From NCBI GenBank assembly GCA_964517605.1, contig CAZFCE010000027.1, forward strand, positions 4,834-68,833: a stretch of DNA of 64,000 nucleotides. The letters run 5' to 3'. Positions 8,983 to 18,221 of this stretch are shown piece by piece. The notes beneath the pieces are model-generated. The model ran no database searches, was not told the DNA's origin, and saw only the letters and a list, made by a program, of their open reading frames with translations. Source of the DNA: J095 sp964517605 (GTDB taxonomy: Bacteria; Chloroflexota; Anaerolineae; 4572-78; J111). Every line of letters starts with the position of its first letter. Positions within the stretch are counted from its first letter, which is position 1. A program made the translations under genes and the position numbers.

Positions 8983-11553
8983 TTATAACAGCATTTTTAA
9001 CAGCGCCAGCGTTTCCCGTTTGCCGCCGCGGCCATCCTCACCGGCGGGGCCAACGCAACCGGGGCAGCCGTCGGCGCAGGGGCAAGCCAAAACCAGGGCG
9101 CGGGCGTGAGCAATCAATTCGGCGTGCAGGTTGAACAACGCTTCGGCAAAACCAATGCCGCCCGCCGCCATTTCGTAAATCACCACCACCGGCTGGCCAC
9201 CGGCCAATGGCGATTGCGGCTCGGCGTGCAGGCCGATGTCGTGGACATCGCACATTAAAAACAGCGGAGCCAATTGCCCCAGCACCGCCGCCAGCCCGGC
9301 CAACCCGCTGCGCATTTGCACCGCCGTTTCGGCGCGCTGGTGGCAGGCGCGGCACAGCGTTACCAAATTCTCCAGCCGATTGGCCAGCCGGTAATCGGCA
9401 AACTGCCGGAACGGGATTTTGTGGTGCACATCGTGCTGGCGGCCCTGTTCCGGCGCGCCGCACATCTGGCAGCGATAGCCGTCGCGGGCGCGGGCGGCAT
9501 TGCGCTGCGCGGCCCAGTTTGGCCCGTATTTATTGGGATCGTTGCCCCACAATCCGTCTTCGCGTAGCGAGTTAACGGTGGCTTCCGCCAGCGATAACCA
9601 GTAGCCGGTGGTCGCCAGGTCGCTGGGAGGCAGGCTGACTTCGCCGTTGCCAAGTTGCTGGTGGGTAAACCACTGCACCATATTGTACCCGGTAACTTGC
9701 CGCGTCACCAGAATTTCGCCGTGCTGTTTGTGGCCGCCGGGAACGGCAACCTGCGCCTGCGTTTCAATCAGGCTGACGGTGGTGGTTTGTTGGGGTTCGG
9801 TGTAGTAATCCACACGCGCCGGGCGCAGGTAGGCCAGGTTTTGCGCCAAATCAAGTTGTTCCACCCGGTAGCTCTGGCCTTCGTGCAGATAAATAGCCTG
9901 GGGATGCACCATCCACGGCGCGCTGGCGCTGTCCACTTCGCCAATGGTTGCCCACGAGTCGTCGGCTTCGTCCGCCGCCGCCAGCAGTTTTACGCTAACC
10001 GGCGAGGCGCTACGCAGCGAAACCTGCTCGGCGGGGTATTGGTCGGCCATCCAGAAAAATTTTTGGCCGGACTGGTGCAGTTCGCCGCTTTCCTGCAAAA
10101 ACTGTAAAAATTCGGCCACCTGTTCGGCCTCAACCCGGCCAAATGCCTGGCCCACATTGAAGGGGAGTTCAAAGGCGGCGCAGCGCACGTGTTGCAGTAA
10201 AATCAGCAGGTTGTCGGGGTTAAGGCGGGCGGCTTCGGGGCTGCGCTCAAAAAAATAATCAGGCTGATGGGCCAAAAACTGGTCAAGCGGGCTGGCCGAG
10301 GCCACCAGCACCGCCAGCGCATCGGCTTGCTGGCGACCGGCGCGCCCGGCCTGCTGCCACGTGCCGGCGATGGTGCCGGGGTAGCCGGCCAACACCGCCG
10401 CATCCAGCCCGCCAATGTCCACGCCCAATTCCAGGGCGCTGGTGGCGGCCACGGCTTGCACCCGCCCGCTACGGAGTCCCTGCTCGATTTCGCGGCGCTG
10501 GCGGGGCAGGTAGCCGCTGCGGTAGGCGCGAATCGAGTTGGGTGAGTTGGATGGGTTCGGTAAGTTTTGTGAGTTGGTGGAGAATTCAGATTTGGGGCCG
10601 GTGGCGGTTTTATTCCGCAAATAGGTGAGCAGCAGTTCTACGGTGCGGCGGGTGCGGCCAAAAACAATGGTTTGCACGTTGTGGTGGAGCAGTTCGTCGG
10701 CCAGCCGAACGCTTTCTTGCAGGGCGCTGCGGCGCAGGCCCAATTCCGGGTTAATCACCGGCGGGTTGTAAATGATAAAATGTTTGGCTCCCCGCGCTGC
10801 GCCATCGTTATTAACCAGCGTCACCGGCGCTTCGATGAGTCGCTCGGCCAGTTGGGTGGGGTTGGCAATGGTGGCGCTGGTGAGGATAAATTGCGGCGCG
10901 CCGCCGTAAAATTGAGCCACCCGCCGTAGCCGGCGCAGCACGTTGGCCACGTGGCTGCCAAATACGCCCCGGTACACGTGCATTTCATCCAGCACCACAA
11001 ACCGCAGGTGGCGCAAAAAATCGGCCCAGCGAGTGTGGTGCGGCAAAATGGCGGTGTGCAGCATATCCGGGTTGGTTAACACAATCCGGGCGGCGGCGCG
11101 AATGGCGGGGCGCTGCGCTGCCGGCGTGTCGCCATCATAATTTTGAATTATGAATGGTGACTGGTGACTTGTGAATAATGCCGTAAATTGGGCAAGGTTG
11201 GCGCGTTGGTCGTGGGCCAGCGCCTTGGTGGGGAACAGGTACATGGCGCGGGCGGAGTCATCGCGCAGCAGGTTGTGCAGCACCGGCAGGTTGTAGGCCA
11301 GCGTTTTGCCGCTGGCGGTGCCGGTTACTATCACCGGCTGCCGGCCCGCCTGCGCGTGCGCCCACGTTTCGGCCTGGTGCGAATAGAGTGCCGTAATGCC
11401 CTGCGCCCGTAGCGCCGCCGCCAGCGCCGGGTGAAGGTCGGCGGGCAGGGGCGCGGTTTGGGCCGGGCAAGCCTGCAGCGTGCGCCACGCGGTGATATTG
11501 CGAATAATGGTTGGCTCGGTGCGCCAGGCTTGGAGTAAATCCGTCAGGCTCAT
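8983..11553 (-). CDS. mrfA: MrfA/YprA-like DEAD/DEAH helicase with an HNH domain inserted before the zinc-binding C-terminus
   Basis: This 856-residue superfamily 2 helicase has motif I GTASGKT (78-84), motif II DEMH (189-192), motif III SAT (226-228) and motif VI QAGRAGRQ (about 401-408). The end carries the four-cysteine MrfA zinc motif CPCADGCPGC (about 823-835). Between the helicase core and that motif lies a full HNH nuclease signature at about 685-745: RCQMCG, then DVHHKIP, then NLVTLCRACHQ. B. subtilis MrfA, as I know it, lacks this insert. Two further in-frame insertions come from short repeats: residues about 125-138 (heptamers) and about 325-340 (SxN/PxN tripeptides). It is transcribed with mrfB, and mitomycin or crosslink repair is the expected role. 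Confidence 0.85.
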   Translation of the reverse strand: MSLTDLLQAWRTEPTIIRNITAWRTLQACPAQTAPLPADLHPALAAALRAQGITALYSHQAETWAHAQAGRQPVIVTGTASGKTLAYNLPVLHNLLRDDSARAMYLFPTKALAHDQRANLAQFTALFTSHQSPFIIQNYDGDTPAAQRPAIRAAARIVLTNPDMLHTAILPHHTRWADFLRHLRFVVLDEMHVYRGVFGSHVANVLRRLRRVAQFYGGAPQFILTSATIANPTQLAERLIEAPVTLVNNDGAARGAKHFIIYNPPVINPELGLRRSALQESVRLADELLHHNVQTIVFGRTRRTVELLLTYLRNKTATGPKSEFSTNSQNLPNPSNSPNSIRAYRSGYLPRQRREIEQGLRSGRVQAVAATSALELGVDIGGLDAAVLAGYPGTIAGTWQQAGRAGRQQADALAVLVASASPLDQFLAHQPDYFFERSPEAARLNPDNLLILLQHVRCAAFELPFNVGQAFGRVEAEQVAEFLQFLQESGELHQSGQKFFWMADQYPAEQVSLRSASPVSVKLLAAADEADDSWATIGEVDSASAPWMVHPQAIYLHEGQSYRVEQLDLAQNLAYLRPARVDYYTEPQQTTTVSLIETQAQVAVPGGHKQHGEILVTRQVTGYNMVQWFTHQQLGNGEVSLPPSDLATTGYWLSLAEATVNSLREDGLWGNDPNKYGPNWAAQRNAARARDGYRCQMCGAPEQGRQHDVHHKIPFRQFADYRLANRLENLVTLCRACHQRAETAVQMRSGLAGLAAVLGQLAPLFLMCDVHDIGLHAEPQSPLAGGQPVVVIYEMAAGGIGFAEALFNLHAELIAHARALVLACPCADGCPGCVGPAGEDGRGGKRETLALLKMLL
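10535..10579. repeat. Nonamer repeat inside mrfA, in frame
   Basis: Five 9-mers read GAGTTGGGT, GAGTTGGAT, GGGTTCGGT, AAGTTTTGT, GAGTTGGTG on the plus strand. On the coding strand they encode a run of tripeptides ending in Asn (STN, SQN, LPN, PSN, SPN). The same 9-nt unit style occurs between genes at 35032-35067. Confidence 0.65.
11139..11180. repeat. Heptamer repeat inside mrfA, six units, in frame
   Basis: Six 7-mers (AATTTTG, AATTATG, AATGGTG, ACTGGTG, ACTTGTG, AATAATG) make exactly 42 bp, so 14 codons are inserted without a frame change. They fall between helicase motifs Ia and II. Confidence 0.6.
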
Positions 11554-11587
11554 TTTGACTATTTTACCGGCCTGCCGCCGGCGGTAT

Positions 11588-11616
11588 TTTTCAAAACCGT
11601 CACTTTACAGTACACT
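11588..11616 (+). promoter_or_regulatory. Candidate tex promoter
   Basis: TTTTCA (11588-11593) and TACACT (11611-11616) are separated by 17 bp. They lie in the 117-bp divergent gap between mrfA and tex. Confidence 0.4.
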
Positions 11617-11670
11617 TTCTCCTTGGATTTTAGGCGTTATCCGCCAATTTTAAAAACCCCGAGGTAAACC

Positions 11671-13842
11671 TTGACCATTGATTTTGCCCCTGTCATTGCC
11701 ACCGGGCTGGGCGTTAGCCCGGAGCAAGTGGCTCGCGCCATTGAATTATTTGATGCCGATAACACGGTGCCGTTTGTGGCCCGCTACCGTAAAGAAGTTA
11801 CCGGCGGCTTGGACGAAGTGCAACTCCGCGATATTCTGGAGCGCCTCACTTACCTGCGCAACCTGGAAGCCCGCAAAGAAACGGTGCTTGGCAGCATTGC
11901 CGAACAGGGCAAACTCACCGTTGAGCTGCGCCGGCAGGTAGAGGCCGCCGTTACGCTGCAAGAAGTGGAGGATTTGTACCTGCCCTACAAACCCAAACGC
12001 CGCACCCGCGCCACCATTGCCCGCGAGCGCGGCCTGGAGCCGCTGGCCGACCAGATGATGGCCCAAACTCAAACCGGCGGCGATGTGAACGCGCTGGCCG
12101 CCGCTTTTCTCAATGCCGATGTGCCTACTCCCGGCGACGCCCTGGCCGGGGCGCGCGATATTATCGCCGAGCGCGTGGCCGAAAACGCCACCGTGCGGGC
12201 CAGCGTGCGCGACCGCACCCGCCGCGAGGCGGTGCTGGTCACTACCGTAACCAACCAGTCCAAAGACCCGCGCGGCGTGTTTGCCGATTACTACGATTAC
12301 CGCGAAAAGCTAACCAAACTGCCGCCGCACCGGCTGCTGGCCATTAACCGCGGCGAGCGCGAGGGCGTGCTCAAGGTTAAACTGGACAGCCCCGACGACG
12401 ACCTGATTGTTCGCATTCAAAATATGGTCATTAAGAACCCGCGCTCGGTGTTTACCGACCACCTGCGCGAAGCTATCGCCGACGGCTACAAGCGCCTGCT
12501 GGCTCCATCCATTGAAACCGGACTGCGCGGCGAACTCACCGACACCTCCGATAACCACGCCATTGATACCTTTGCCGCCAACCTGCGCCAGCTTTTGCTC
12601 CAGCCGCCGGTTAAAGGCAAAACCGTGGCGGGCATTGACCCCGGCTTTCGCACCGGCTGTAAAATTGCGCTGGTGGATGCCACCGGCAAATTTTTGGGCG
12701 GCGTCACCATTTATCCGCACGAACCCCAAAAACGCTGGGCCGAAGCCAAAACCATCCTGTTAAAACTGATTGAACAGGGAGCCGATATTTTAGCCATTGG
12801 CAACGGCACCGCCAGCCGCGAAACCGAAACGCTGGCCGCCGAAGTGATTGCCGCCGCGCGCGGCGCGGTGAGCAAAGAGCGCCAGCCGGCCTACGTGATT
12901 GTCAGCGAAGCCGGCGCGTCGGTGTATTCCGCCAGCGATTTGGCCCGCGCCGAGTTTCCCGATTTGGACGTGAGCATGCGCGGGGCTGTTTCGATTGCCC
13001 GCCGGTTGCAGGACCCGCTGGCCGAACTGGTTAAAATTGATCCCAAATCCATTGGCGTGGGGTTGTATCAGCACGATGTTAACCAAAAACAACTGGCCGG
13101 CACGCTCGATGCGGTGGTAGAAAGCGCCGTCAACCACGTGGGGGTTGATGTGAACACCGCCAGCGCGGCGCTGCTTAGTTATGTGGCGGGCATTAGCCGC
13201 CGTGTGGCCGAGGCCATTGTAAAGCAGCGCGAAGAAAACGGGCCGTTCCGCGCCCGCGCCGAACTGAAAAAAGTAAAAGGGCTGGGCGCCAAAACGTATG
13301 AACAGGCCATCGGCTTTTTGAAAATCCCCGGCGGCAGTGAGCCGCTGGACAACAGTTTTATCCACCCGGAAAGTTATCCGGTGGTGGAGCGCCTGTTTGC
13401 CAACCTGGGCGCGCGCGGCGACGAAAAAGAGCTGCCCGCCAAAATTGAGCAGCTTCGCCACCAGGGCAACCTGTCCGAATTGGCCGCCCGGCTGAAGGTG
13501 GGGCAGCCCACGTTGGCCGACATTCTGGAATCGCTGGCCAAGCCGGGCCGCGATCCCCGCGACGAGTTGCCCGCGCCGTTGCTGCGGCAGGATGTGCTTT
13601 CTATGCAGGATTTGAAAGAGGGAATGATTTTAACCGGCACGGTGCGCAACGTGGTTGATTTTGGCGCATTTGTGGATATTGGCGTAAAACAGGATGGCTT
13701 GGTACACATTAGCCAGATGTCTGACCGCTTCATCAAAAGCCCGTTCGAGGCGGTGAGCGTAGGCGATGTGGTGCAGGTAAAAGTAGTGAGTATTGACGCC
13801 GGGCGAGGACGCATCGGCTTAAGCATGAAAGAGGTTAACTAA
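11671..13842 (+). CDS. tex: Tex family RNA-binding transcription accessory protein
   Basis: This 723-residue protein matches Tex over its whole length. The helical N-terminus contains VPFVARYRKEVTGGLDEVQLRDI. A YqgF-like RNase H fold starts near 320 (VAGIDPGFRTGCKIALVD). Tandem helix-hairpin-helix motifs lie at about 490-555 (DVNTASAALLSYVAGISRRVA and VKGLGAKTYEQAIGFL). A C-terminal S1 RNA-binding domain covers about 650-720 (GTVRNVVDFGAFVDIGVKQDG). The start is TTG, ten bases after CGAGGT. Tex binds nucleic acids and affects transcription and stress tolerance. The stop overlaps the start of the next gene (TAATG), indicating translational coupling. Confidence 0.95.
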   Translation: MTIDFAPVIATGLGVSPEQVARAIELFDADNTVPFVARYRKEVTGGLDEVQLRDILERLTYLRNLEARKETVLGSIAEQGKLTVELRRQVEAAVTLQEVEDLYLPYKPKRRTRATIARERGLEPLADQMMAQTQTGGDVNALAAAFLNADVPTPGDALAGARDIIAERVAENATVRASVRDRTRREAVLVTTVTNQSKDPRGVFADYYDYREKLTKLPPHRLLAINRGEREGVLKVKLDSPDDDLIVRIQNMVIKNPRSVFTDHLREAIADGYKRLLAPSIETGLRGELTDTSDNHAIDTFAANLRQLLLQPPVKGKTVAGIDPGFRTGCKIALVDATGKFLGGVTIYPHEPQKRWAEAKTILLKLIEQGADILAIGNGTASRETETLAAEVIAAARGAVSKERQPAYVIVSEAGASVYSASDLARAEFPDLDVSMRGAVSIARRLQDPLAELVKIDPKSIGVGLYQHDVNQKQLAGTLDAVVESAVNHVGVDVNTASAALLSYVAGISRRVAEAIVKQREENGPFRARAELKKVKGLGAKTYEQAIGFLKIPGGSEPLDNSFIHPESYPVVERLFANLGARGDEKELPAKIEQLRHQGNLSELAARLKVGQPTLADILESLAKPGRDPRDELPAPLLRQDVLSMQDLKEGMILTGTVRNVVDFGAFVDIGVKQDGLVHISQMSDRFIKSPFEAVSVGDVVQVKVVSIDAGRGRIGLSMKEVN

Positions 13843-14573
13843 TGCAGCTTTATCTGATTCGGCATGGCCAGTCTACCAATAACGCGCTGCCCGATGTAAA
13901 CGACCGCGTGTGCGATCCCGCGCTCACCGAACTGGGGCAGCAGCAGGCGCAGCTTGTGGCCCGGCACCTGGCCGAGGCTACCCACCCGGAACAAAAATTT
14001 GGCGTTAACGCCGAAGACACCGCCGTAAAAACGGTGCAGGGCTACGGCATTACCCGGTTGTATTGCAGCGCCATGTACCGGGCCATGCAAACCGCGCAAC
14101 CCATTGGCCAGGCGCTGGGCCTTAACCCGGAAATCTGGCTGGATACGCACGAATGGGGCGGAATTTACCTGGAATACCCGGACGAGCGCGGCGTGGTGGG
14201 CTACCCCGGCAAAACCCGGGCCGAAATTCTGGCCGAGTTTCCCAATTACGTGCTGCCGGCGGGCATCACCGCCGAAGGCTGGTGGGATGTGCGCCGGGGC
14301 CGGGAGGATTGGCCGGGCTGCCAGGGGCGGGCTATTCGGGTGGGCAATCAGCTTAGAGAATGGGCCGCCAGCGAGGAATCAGTTGCTATGGTAGTGCATG
14401 GCGGTTTTATGGATGCCCTGATTAAGGCGCTCACCAATCAACTGCCGGGGCATGGGGTGGTGTATCATCATTTTAACACGGCCATTACCCGGCTTGATTT
14501 TAGCGCCGACGGCTGGCTGAATATCCGGTTTGTCAACCGCATTCCTCACCTGCCGCAAGAGTTGGTATCGTAG
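13842..14573 (+). CDS. Histidine phosphatase family protein (phosphoglycerate mutase-like)
   Basis: This 243-residue protein has the catalytic LIRHGQSTNN motif at residues 4-13, the conserved RLYCSAMYRAMQTAQPI around 70-85, and the second catalytic histidine in MVVHGGFMDAL. It belongs to the broad-specificity branch-1 histidine phosphatases; the substrate could be a sugar phosphate or a nucleotide. The ATG overlaps the tex stop codon by one base, so the two are co-translated. An insert of about 25 residues between the first strand and the TRLYCS segment is longer than in minimal members. Confidence 0.85.
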   Translation: MQLYLIRHGQSTNNALPDVNDRVCDPALTELGQQQAQLVARHLAEATHPEQKFGVNAEDTAVKTVQGYGITRLYCSAMYRAMQTAQPIGQALGLNPEIWLDTHEWGGIYLEYPDERGVVGYPGKTRAEILAEFPNYVLPAGITAEGWWDVRRGREDWPGCQGRAIRVGNQLREWAASEESVAMVVHGGFMDALIKALTNQLPGHGVVYHHFNTAITRLDFSADGWLNIRFVNRIPHLPQELVS

Positions 14574-14583
14574 TTGCCAGGGT

Positions 14584-15099
14584 TTAGATGATGCTTTGGG
14601 AAAGCCGTTCCAGGTATTTTTGGGCGTCTTTATCGGCGGGGTTGGTGGCGAGGGCGCGTTTAAACCACGCCATGGCCTCGCCGGTTTCTTGGCGATCCAT
14701 GTGGATTAGCCCCAGGTTGTAAGCCACGTTGGGGGCTTGCGGGTTAAGCTCGTAGGCTTTTTGAAAGGCGGCAATGGCGCGTTGGTGTTCGGTATCTTTG
14801 GCTAAAACCGGATTGCCCAAATAGGCCGCGCCCAGGTTGGTCCAGACCATCGGATCGGTGGGTTCGCGCTGGCTGAGCGGCTCCAGCAGGTTGATGGCCG
14901 GCCCGAATTTTTTGGATAGAATGTACGCGCCGGCCAGGTTGAGCGTGGCGTGGTAATCATCCGGGTTGAGTTTGTGGGCGCGTTCCAATAACTTGCAAGC
15001 CTGGTCGGTTTTGCCAAGCTGAAGGGCGTGGGTGCCGGCCCGCAGCAACTCAAAAAAATCCGGCGTAGTTGAGGCGTGATGGGTTTTGGATTTTGCCAT
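14584..15099 (-). CDS. TPR repeat protein
   Basis: This 171-residue soluble protein carries about four tetratricopeptide units. Examples are ACKLLERAHKLNPDDYHATLNLAGAYI, PMVWTNLGAAYLGNPV and APNVAYNLGLIHMDRQETGEAMAWFKRALATNPADKDAQKYLERL. It is a protein-protein interaction scaffold with no enzymatic signature. It lies 8 bp downstream of the AP2-like gene on the same strand, so the two are probably co-transcribed. Its partner is unknown. Confidence 0.8.
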   Translation of the reverse strand: MAKSKTHHASTTPDFFELLRAGTHALQLGKTDQACKLLERAHKLNPDDYHATLNLAGAYILSKKFGPAINLLEPLSQREPTDPMVWTNLGAAYLGNPVLAKDTEHQRAIAAFQKAYELNPQAPNVAYNLGLIHMDRQETGEAMAWFKRALATNPADKDAQKYLERLSQSII

Positions 15100-15107
15100 T
15101 TTTTGCG

Positions 15108-15632
15108 CTAATCCTGGTCCGAGATTGCTTCCAGATCATCCAGATCAGATTTGGCCGGTTCCTGTTCCGTCCCAAGTTCATCAAGGAAGCGTTGCAGGGA
15201 TTCCAGCTCTTTTTCCTGGCGGATTTCGATGGCGCGCCGAAAGGCTTCGGCTTCGCCGTAGCGGTCAATAGATACCGAGGTGCGCTTCATTAGCCCCGGC
15301 TCCGGACTCCAGGTGATTTCGTACACGTCGTAGCCGTCCGGGTTGCCCCGTTGGGCCTTTTTTCGGCGGCGGCGCACGCCCACCGCCCCGGAGGTGTTGC
15401 GCGGGCTTAACGTTACCACCGTGCGCTCGGTGCGGGGTTTGCCCAGCTTTTTTTCCAGCGCGTTCCGGTATTCAATGGCGGCTTCCAACGCTTCGTCAAC
15501 GCCATCGTACCGGGAATCGCTAAAAAGTTTGGAATACATTTTGTTTTGGTAGTACACCCGCACATACCAGCCGTGCATTTGTTTGGCTTCTACATCAATC
15601 CGGCTGATGCTTTTGTGTCCGCTATCGGCCAT
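15108..15632 (-). CDS. AP2-like DNA-binding domain protein
   Basis: This 174-residue basic protein shows two segments resembling AP2/ERF-type three-stranded DNA-binding sheets. One is at residues about 10-65 (HGWYVRVYYQNKMYSKLFSD, then an EALEAAIEYRNAL helix). The other is at about 80-140 (SGAVGVRRRRKK, YEITWSPEP, then a GEAEAFRRAIEIRQE helix). Bacterial AP2 domains are usually found in phage or homing-endonuclease proteins, but this one stands alone next to a TPR gene. GGGGAGAGAG precedes the ATG. Sequence-specific DNA binding is inferred and the regulon is unknown. Assignment rests on the strand-strand-strand-helix pattern with the GVR element, so it is moderate. Confidence 0.55.
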   Translation of the reverse strand: MADSGHKSISRIDVEAKQMHGWYVRVYYQNKMYSKLFSDSRYDGVDEALEAAIEYRNALEKKLGKPRTERTVVTLSPRNTSGAVGVRRRRKKAQRGNPDGYDVYEITWSPEPGLMKRTSVSIDRYGEAEAFRRAIEIRQEKELESLQRFLDELGTEQEPAKSDLDDLEAISDQD

Positions 15633-15719
15633 GGCTCTCTCCCCGCCACTATTTGCCCCAATTGTAAATTAATCCGGCGTCACGCGCAAAAGGTTAACAA
15701 CCGGCTTGAGCCAACCGGA

Positions 15720-18221
15720 TTACTGGAAGCGCAGCACTTCGAGCGGCACGGCCCGGTTAGCAAACCCAAAACCTTCGGGGTCAAGGCCGCGCACGCGCTC
15801 GGTGGTATCGTTGTACAGGCCCGCCAGCAGGGTGTAATCGCCGGGCGCAAAATTGGCGGGCAATTCAATCCGGTGGGAATCAAGCTGCACCTCGCCGGTA
15901 GTCCAGCCGGTAACGGGAGCCGCGCCGTTGCGCGGTACGCTATCGTGACTGGCCACCAGTTTGCCGCTGCTATCAAGCAGTTGCGTAAACACGGTGAGGT
16001 TTTGGTTTTGTGGTTCGCGGGCGCGCCAGTAGAGGGTAACGTTTACCGCCGCCGGGGTGGTTTCAACGTGATGGGCCAGCAGTTCGATGCCGCCAATAAA
16101 GCGGGCCGGCGGGATAACCGGCAGTGGATTTTTTTCAAACGAGTAGAGCGAGGCCGTGCCCAGCCCGGCAATGGCGTAGCCGGCCAATTCGGTGCCGCGT
16201 TGGGCCACCAGGTTTTGCAACCGCTGCGCCTGCGGGCCGGTGGGCAAAATCCACACCCGGTTGTGGCCGGCCAGCAATTGCGAAACGGTGGCCTCGCCGG
16301 TTAGTTGGCGGGGTTCGCCATCGGCCAGTTGCAAATCCAGGTTGGGTTGCAGGTACGGGTACAACTGGCGGTAGGTGGCCTGGTCGCTGAGCAGCAGCCG
16401 GGGGCGCGGCTGGTCGGCGGGCAGTTGGGTTTGCATAAATTGGGCAAACACCCCCGCCGGCGAGTTGGCCAGTTGGGCGGCGTTGTAGGCATGGGCCAGA
16501 ATGGGCAGCAGCACCAGCAGCGCCAGCCCGCCCAGCAGCGCCAGCGTTTGGGGGATGGCCCGGTGCGCTCGCGCCAGCGCCGGTTGGGGTTGGTTGCCGG
16601 GCCATAACTCCAGCCCAAATTCAAGCCCAATCAGCAGCAACAGCACCAGCCGGGCCGTGACCGTAAACACCAGCAGCCACGTGGTTGAAGGCAGCAGCAC
16701 AAAATAAACCGGCTGTTCCAGCACATTCAACCCGGTGAGCGCCAGCGCGTAAATTACGCCGCGGGTGTTGGGCATCAGCAGTAAAATAAAGGGCAGCAAA
16801 TACACCAAAAATTGAGGGCTGTAGCCCTTGTTGGCCAGCAGCAAAGTGATGGTAGTCAGCCCGGCCAGCGCCAGCACGGGGCGCGACTGGCGGTAATCGG
16901 CGGGGCGGGTGAGCAGCCACAGGTACAGCGCGGCAAAGGCCGCCATAATGAGCCACCCCGGCAGCAGCGTGGGGTGCGCGGCAAAGTTGGTTTCGGCGGG
17001 GTTAAGCCGGTTGCCCAGCACCACGCCAAAGCCGTAGTAGCCTTCGAGCACGGCCCACACGGTTTCCCAACTGGAGCGCCCGGCCATGGCCCGGAACGAG
17101 GCCAGCAGCCATTGCGGCCCGCCCCACAAAAACGGAGCCAGCAGCGCCAGCACCGTTAAGCCGCAGGTAACGCCATACAGCCCAATTTCGATGCCGGCTT
17201 CCTGGCGGCGGTACTGCTGCCACAGGCGGCGGGCCGCCACCGGCACAACCAGCACCGGAAAGATTTTAACCACAATGCCAATGCCCACCGCCACCGCCGA
17301 AAGCGACCGTTTTTCGGCTAACAGCCATTCCAGCGCCAGCAAAATAAAAAACAGGGCCACGCCATCAAAATAGCCCAGCATGGCGTACAACGGCGGAAAC
17401 AGCAGGGCGTAAATCCACAGCACGCGGCTGGTGATGGCCGGGTTATCGTGCAGCCGCCGCGATAGCCGCGCCAGCAGCAAAAAGTTACCAACTTCAAACA
17501 GCAAAAACACGCCGCCCAAAATCAGCACAAACCACAGGCGCGGGTCGTCGCTCCACGGCAGCAGGTTGAGCGACAGCCGGTACGCGCCCACGGCCAGCCA
17601 CGGCACCAGCGGCGGCCATTCCAGCCAAAAGTGCAAAAACGGGTACAACCCGTAATCCGATAGCGCGGCGATGCCAAAGTAGGTGTCAAAGTCCGACCAA
17701 TCGCGCAGAAAGCCGCCGGGCCGCAGCAAAAACAGGCTGAGCAGCCGGAAACCGGCAAATAAGGCCAAAATCAGCGCCACATCGGGCGGAGCGGCAAAAA
17801 TAGGCGCGGGCGGCGGCGGGGGAGTGGGAGTGGGCGCGGGTTTGGGCAGGGCAACCGGTTCAACCTGAGGCTCAACCGGCGGTGTGGACGGCGGTTCGGG
17901 TGGATCGGCGGCAGCCGGCGGCAGGTCGGGCAGCGGCCCGGTGGGGGCCGGGAGCCGGTCAAACTCAACGTTGGCGGGCAGCCCCGCCTGCGAGGCTTCG
18001 GCCAGCGCCTGCTCAACGGCATCGGGCGCAGCCGGGCCAATATCGGGCGACAGGGTGGCGGTTAGCTCGTCAAACTCAACCTCGGCCCTGGCCCCGGCCT
18101 GGAGCGCCTCAAAAATGGCCGCCTGGATTTCGTCTACCGGCGCGGGCGGCGGCCCTTCGTCAATTTCGGGCAATGATTCGCCCGGTTCGTCCGTTGGGAT
18201 GTTTGGGGAGTCATCACTCAT
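15720..18221 (-). CDS. GT-C type polyprenyl-phosphate-dependent membrane glycosyltransferase
   Basis: The preferred start is the ATG at 18219-18221, which overlaps the preceding stop as ATGA; a GTG lies six codons upstream. Residues 1-150 are a Pro/Glu-rich, probably disordered cytoplasmic extension in which a short motif is repeated (EALQAGARAEVEFDEL and EASQAGLPANVEFDRL). About ten to twelve membrane helices follow. The first extracytoplasmic loop holds DWSDFDTY, the acidic motif expected of GT-C mannosyltransferases, and later loops have EWPPLVPW and GYFDGVALF. The C-terminal 230 residues form an exported domain. It would take a sugar from a polyprenyl-phosphate carrier, very likely made by the adjacent GT2 enzyme, and add it to a glycan or protein outside the membrane. 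Confidence 0.78.
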   Translation of the reverse strand: MSDDSPNIPTDEPGESLPEIDEGPPPAPVDEIQAAIFEALQAGARAEVEFDELTATLSPDIGPAAPDAVEQALAEASQAGLPANVEFDRLPAPTGPLPDLPPAAADPPEPPSTPPVEPQVEPVALPKPAPTPTPPPPPAPIFAAPPDVALILALFAGFRLLSLFLLRPGGFLRDWSDFDTYFGIAALSDYGLYPFLHFWLEWPPLVPWLAVGAYRLSLNLLPWSDDPRLWFVLILGGVFLLFEVGNFLLLARLSRRLHDNPAITSRVLWIYALLFPPLYAMLGYFDGVALFFILLALEWLLAEKRSLSAVAVGIGIVVKIFPVLVVPVAARRLWQQYRRQEAGIEIGLYGVTCGLTVLALLAPFLWGGPQWLLASFRAMAGRSSWETVWAVLEGYYGFGVVLGNRLNPAETNFAAHPTLLPGWLIMAAFAALYLWLLTRPADYRQSRPVLALAGLTTITLLLANKGYSPQFLVYLLPFILLLMPNTRGVIYALALTGLNVLEQPVYFVLLPSTTWLLVFTVTARLVLLLLIGLEFGLELWPGNQPQPALARAHRAIPQTLALLGGLALLVLLPILAHAYNAAQLANSPAGVFAQFMQTQLPADQPRPRLLLSDQATYRQLYPYLQPNLDLQLADGEPRQLTGEATVSQLLAGHNRVWILPTGPQAQRLQNLVAQRGTELAGYAIAGLGTASLYSFEKNPLPVIPPARFIGGIELLAHHVETTPAAVNVTLYWRAREPQNQNLTVFTQLLDSSGKLVASHDSVPRNGAAPVTGWTTGEVQLDSHRIELPANFAPGDYTLLAGLYNDTTERVRGLDPEGFGFANRAVPLEVLRFQ

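Noticed and set aside
8983..11553. The HNH segment in the helicase as an intein or a separate homing gene
   Set aside because: There are no splicing-junction residues (no Cys/Ser at the entry, no His-Asn at the exit) and no separate start site. The frame is continuous and the segment is a compact HNH domain of about 60 residues.
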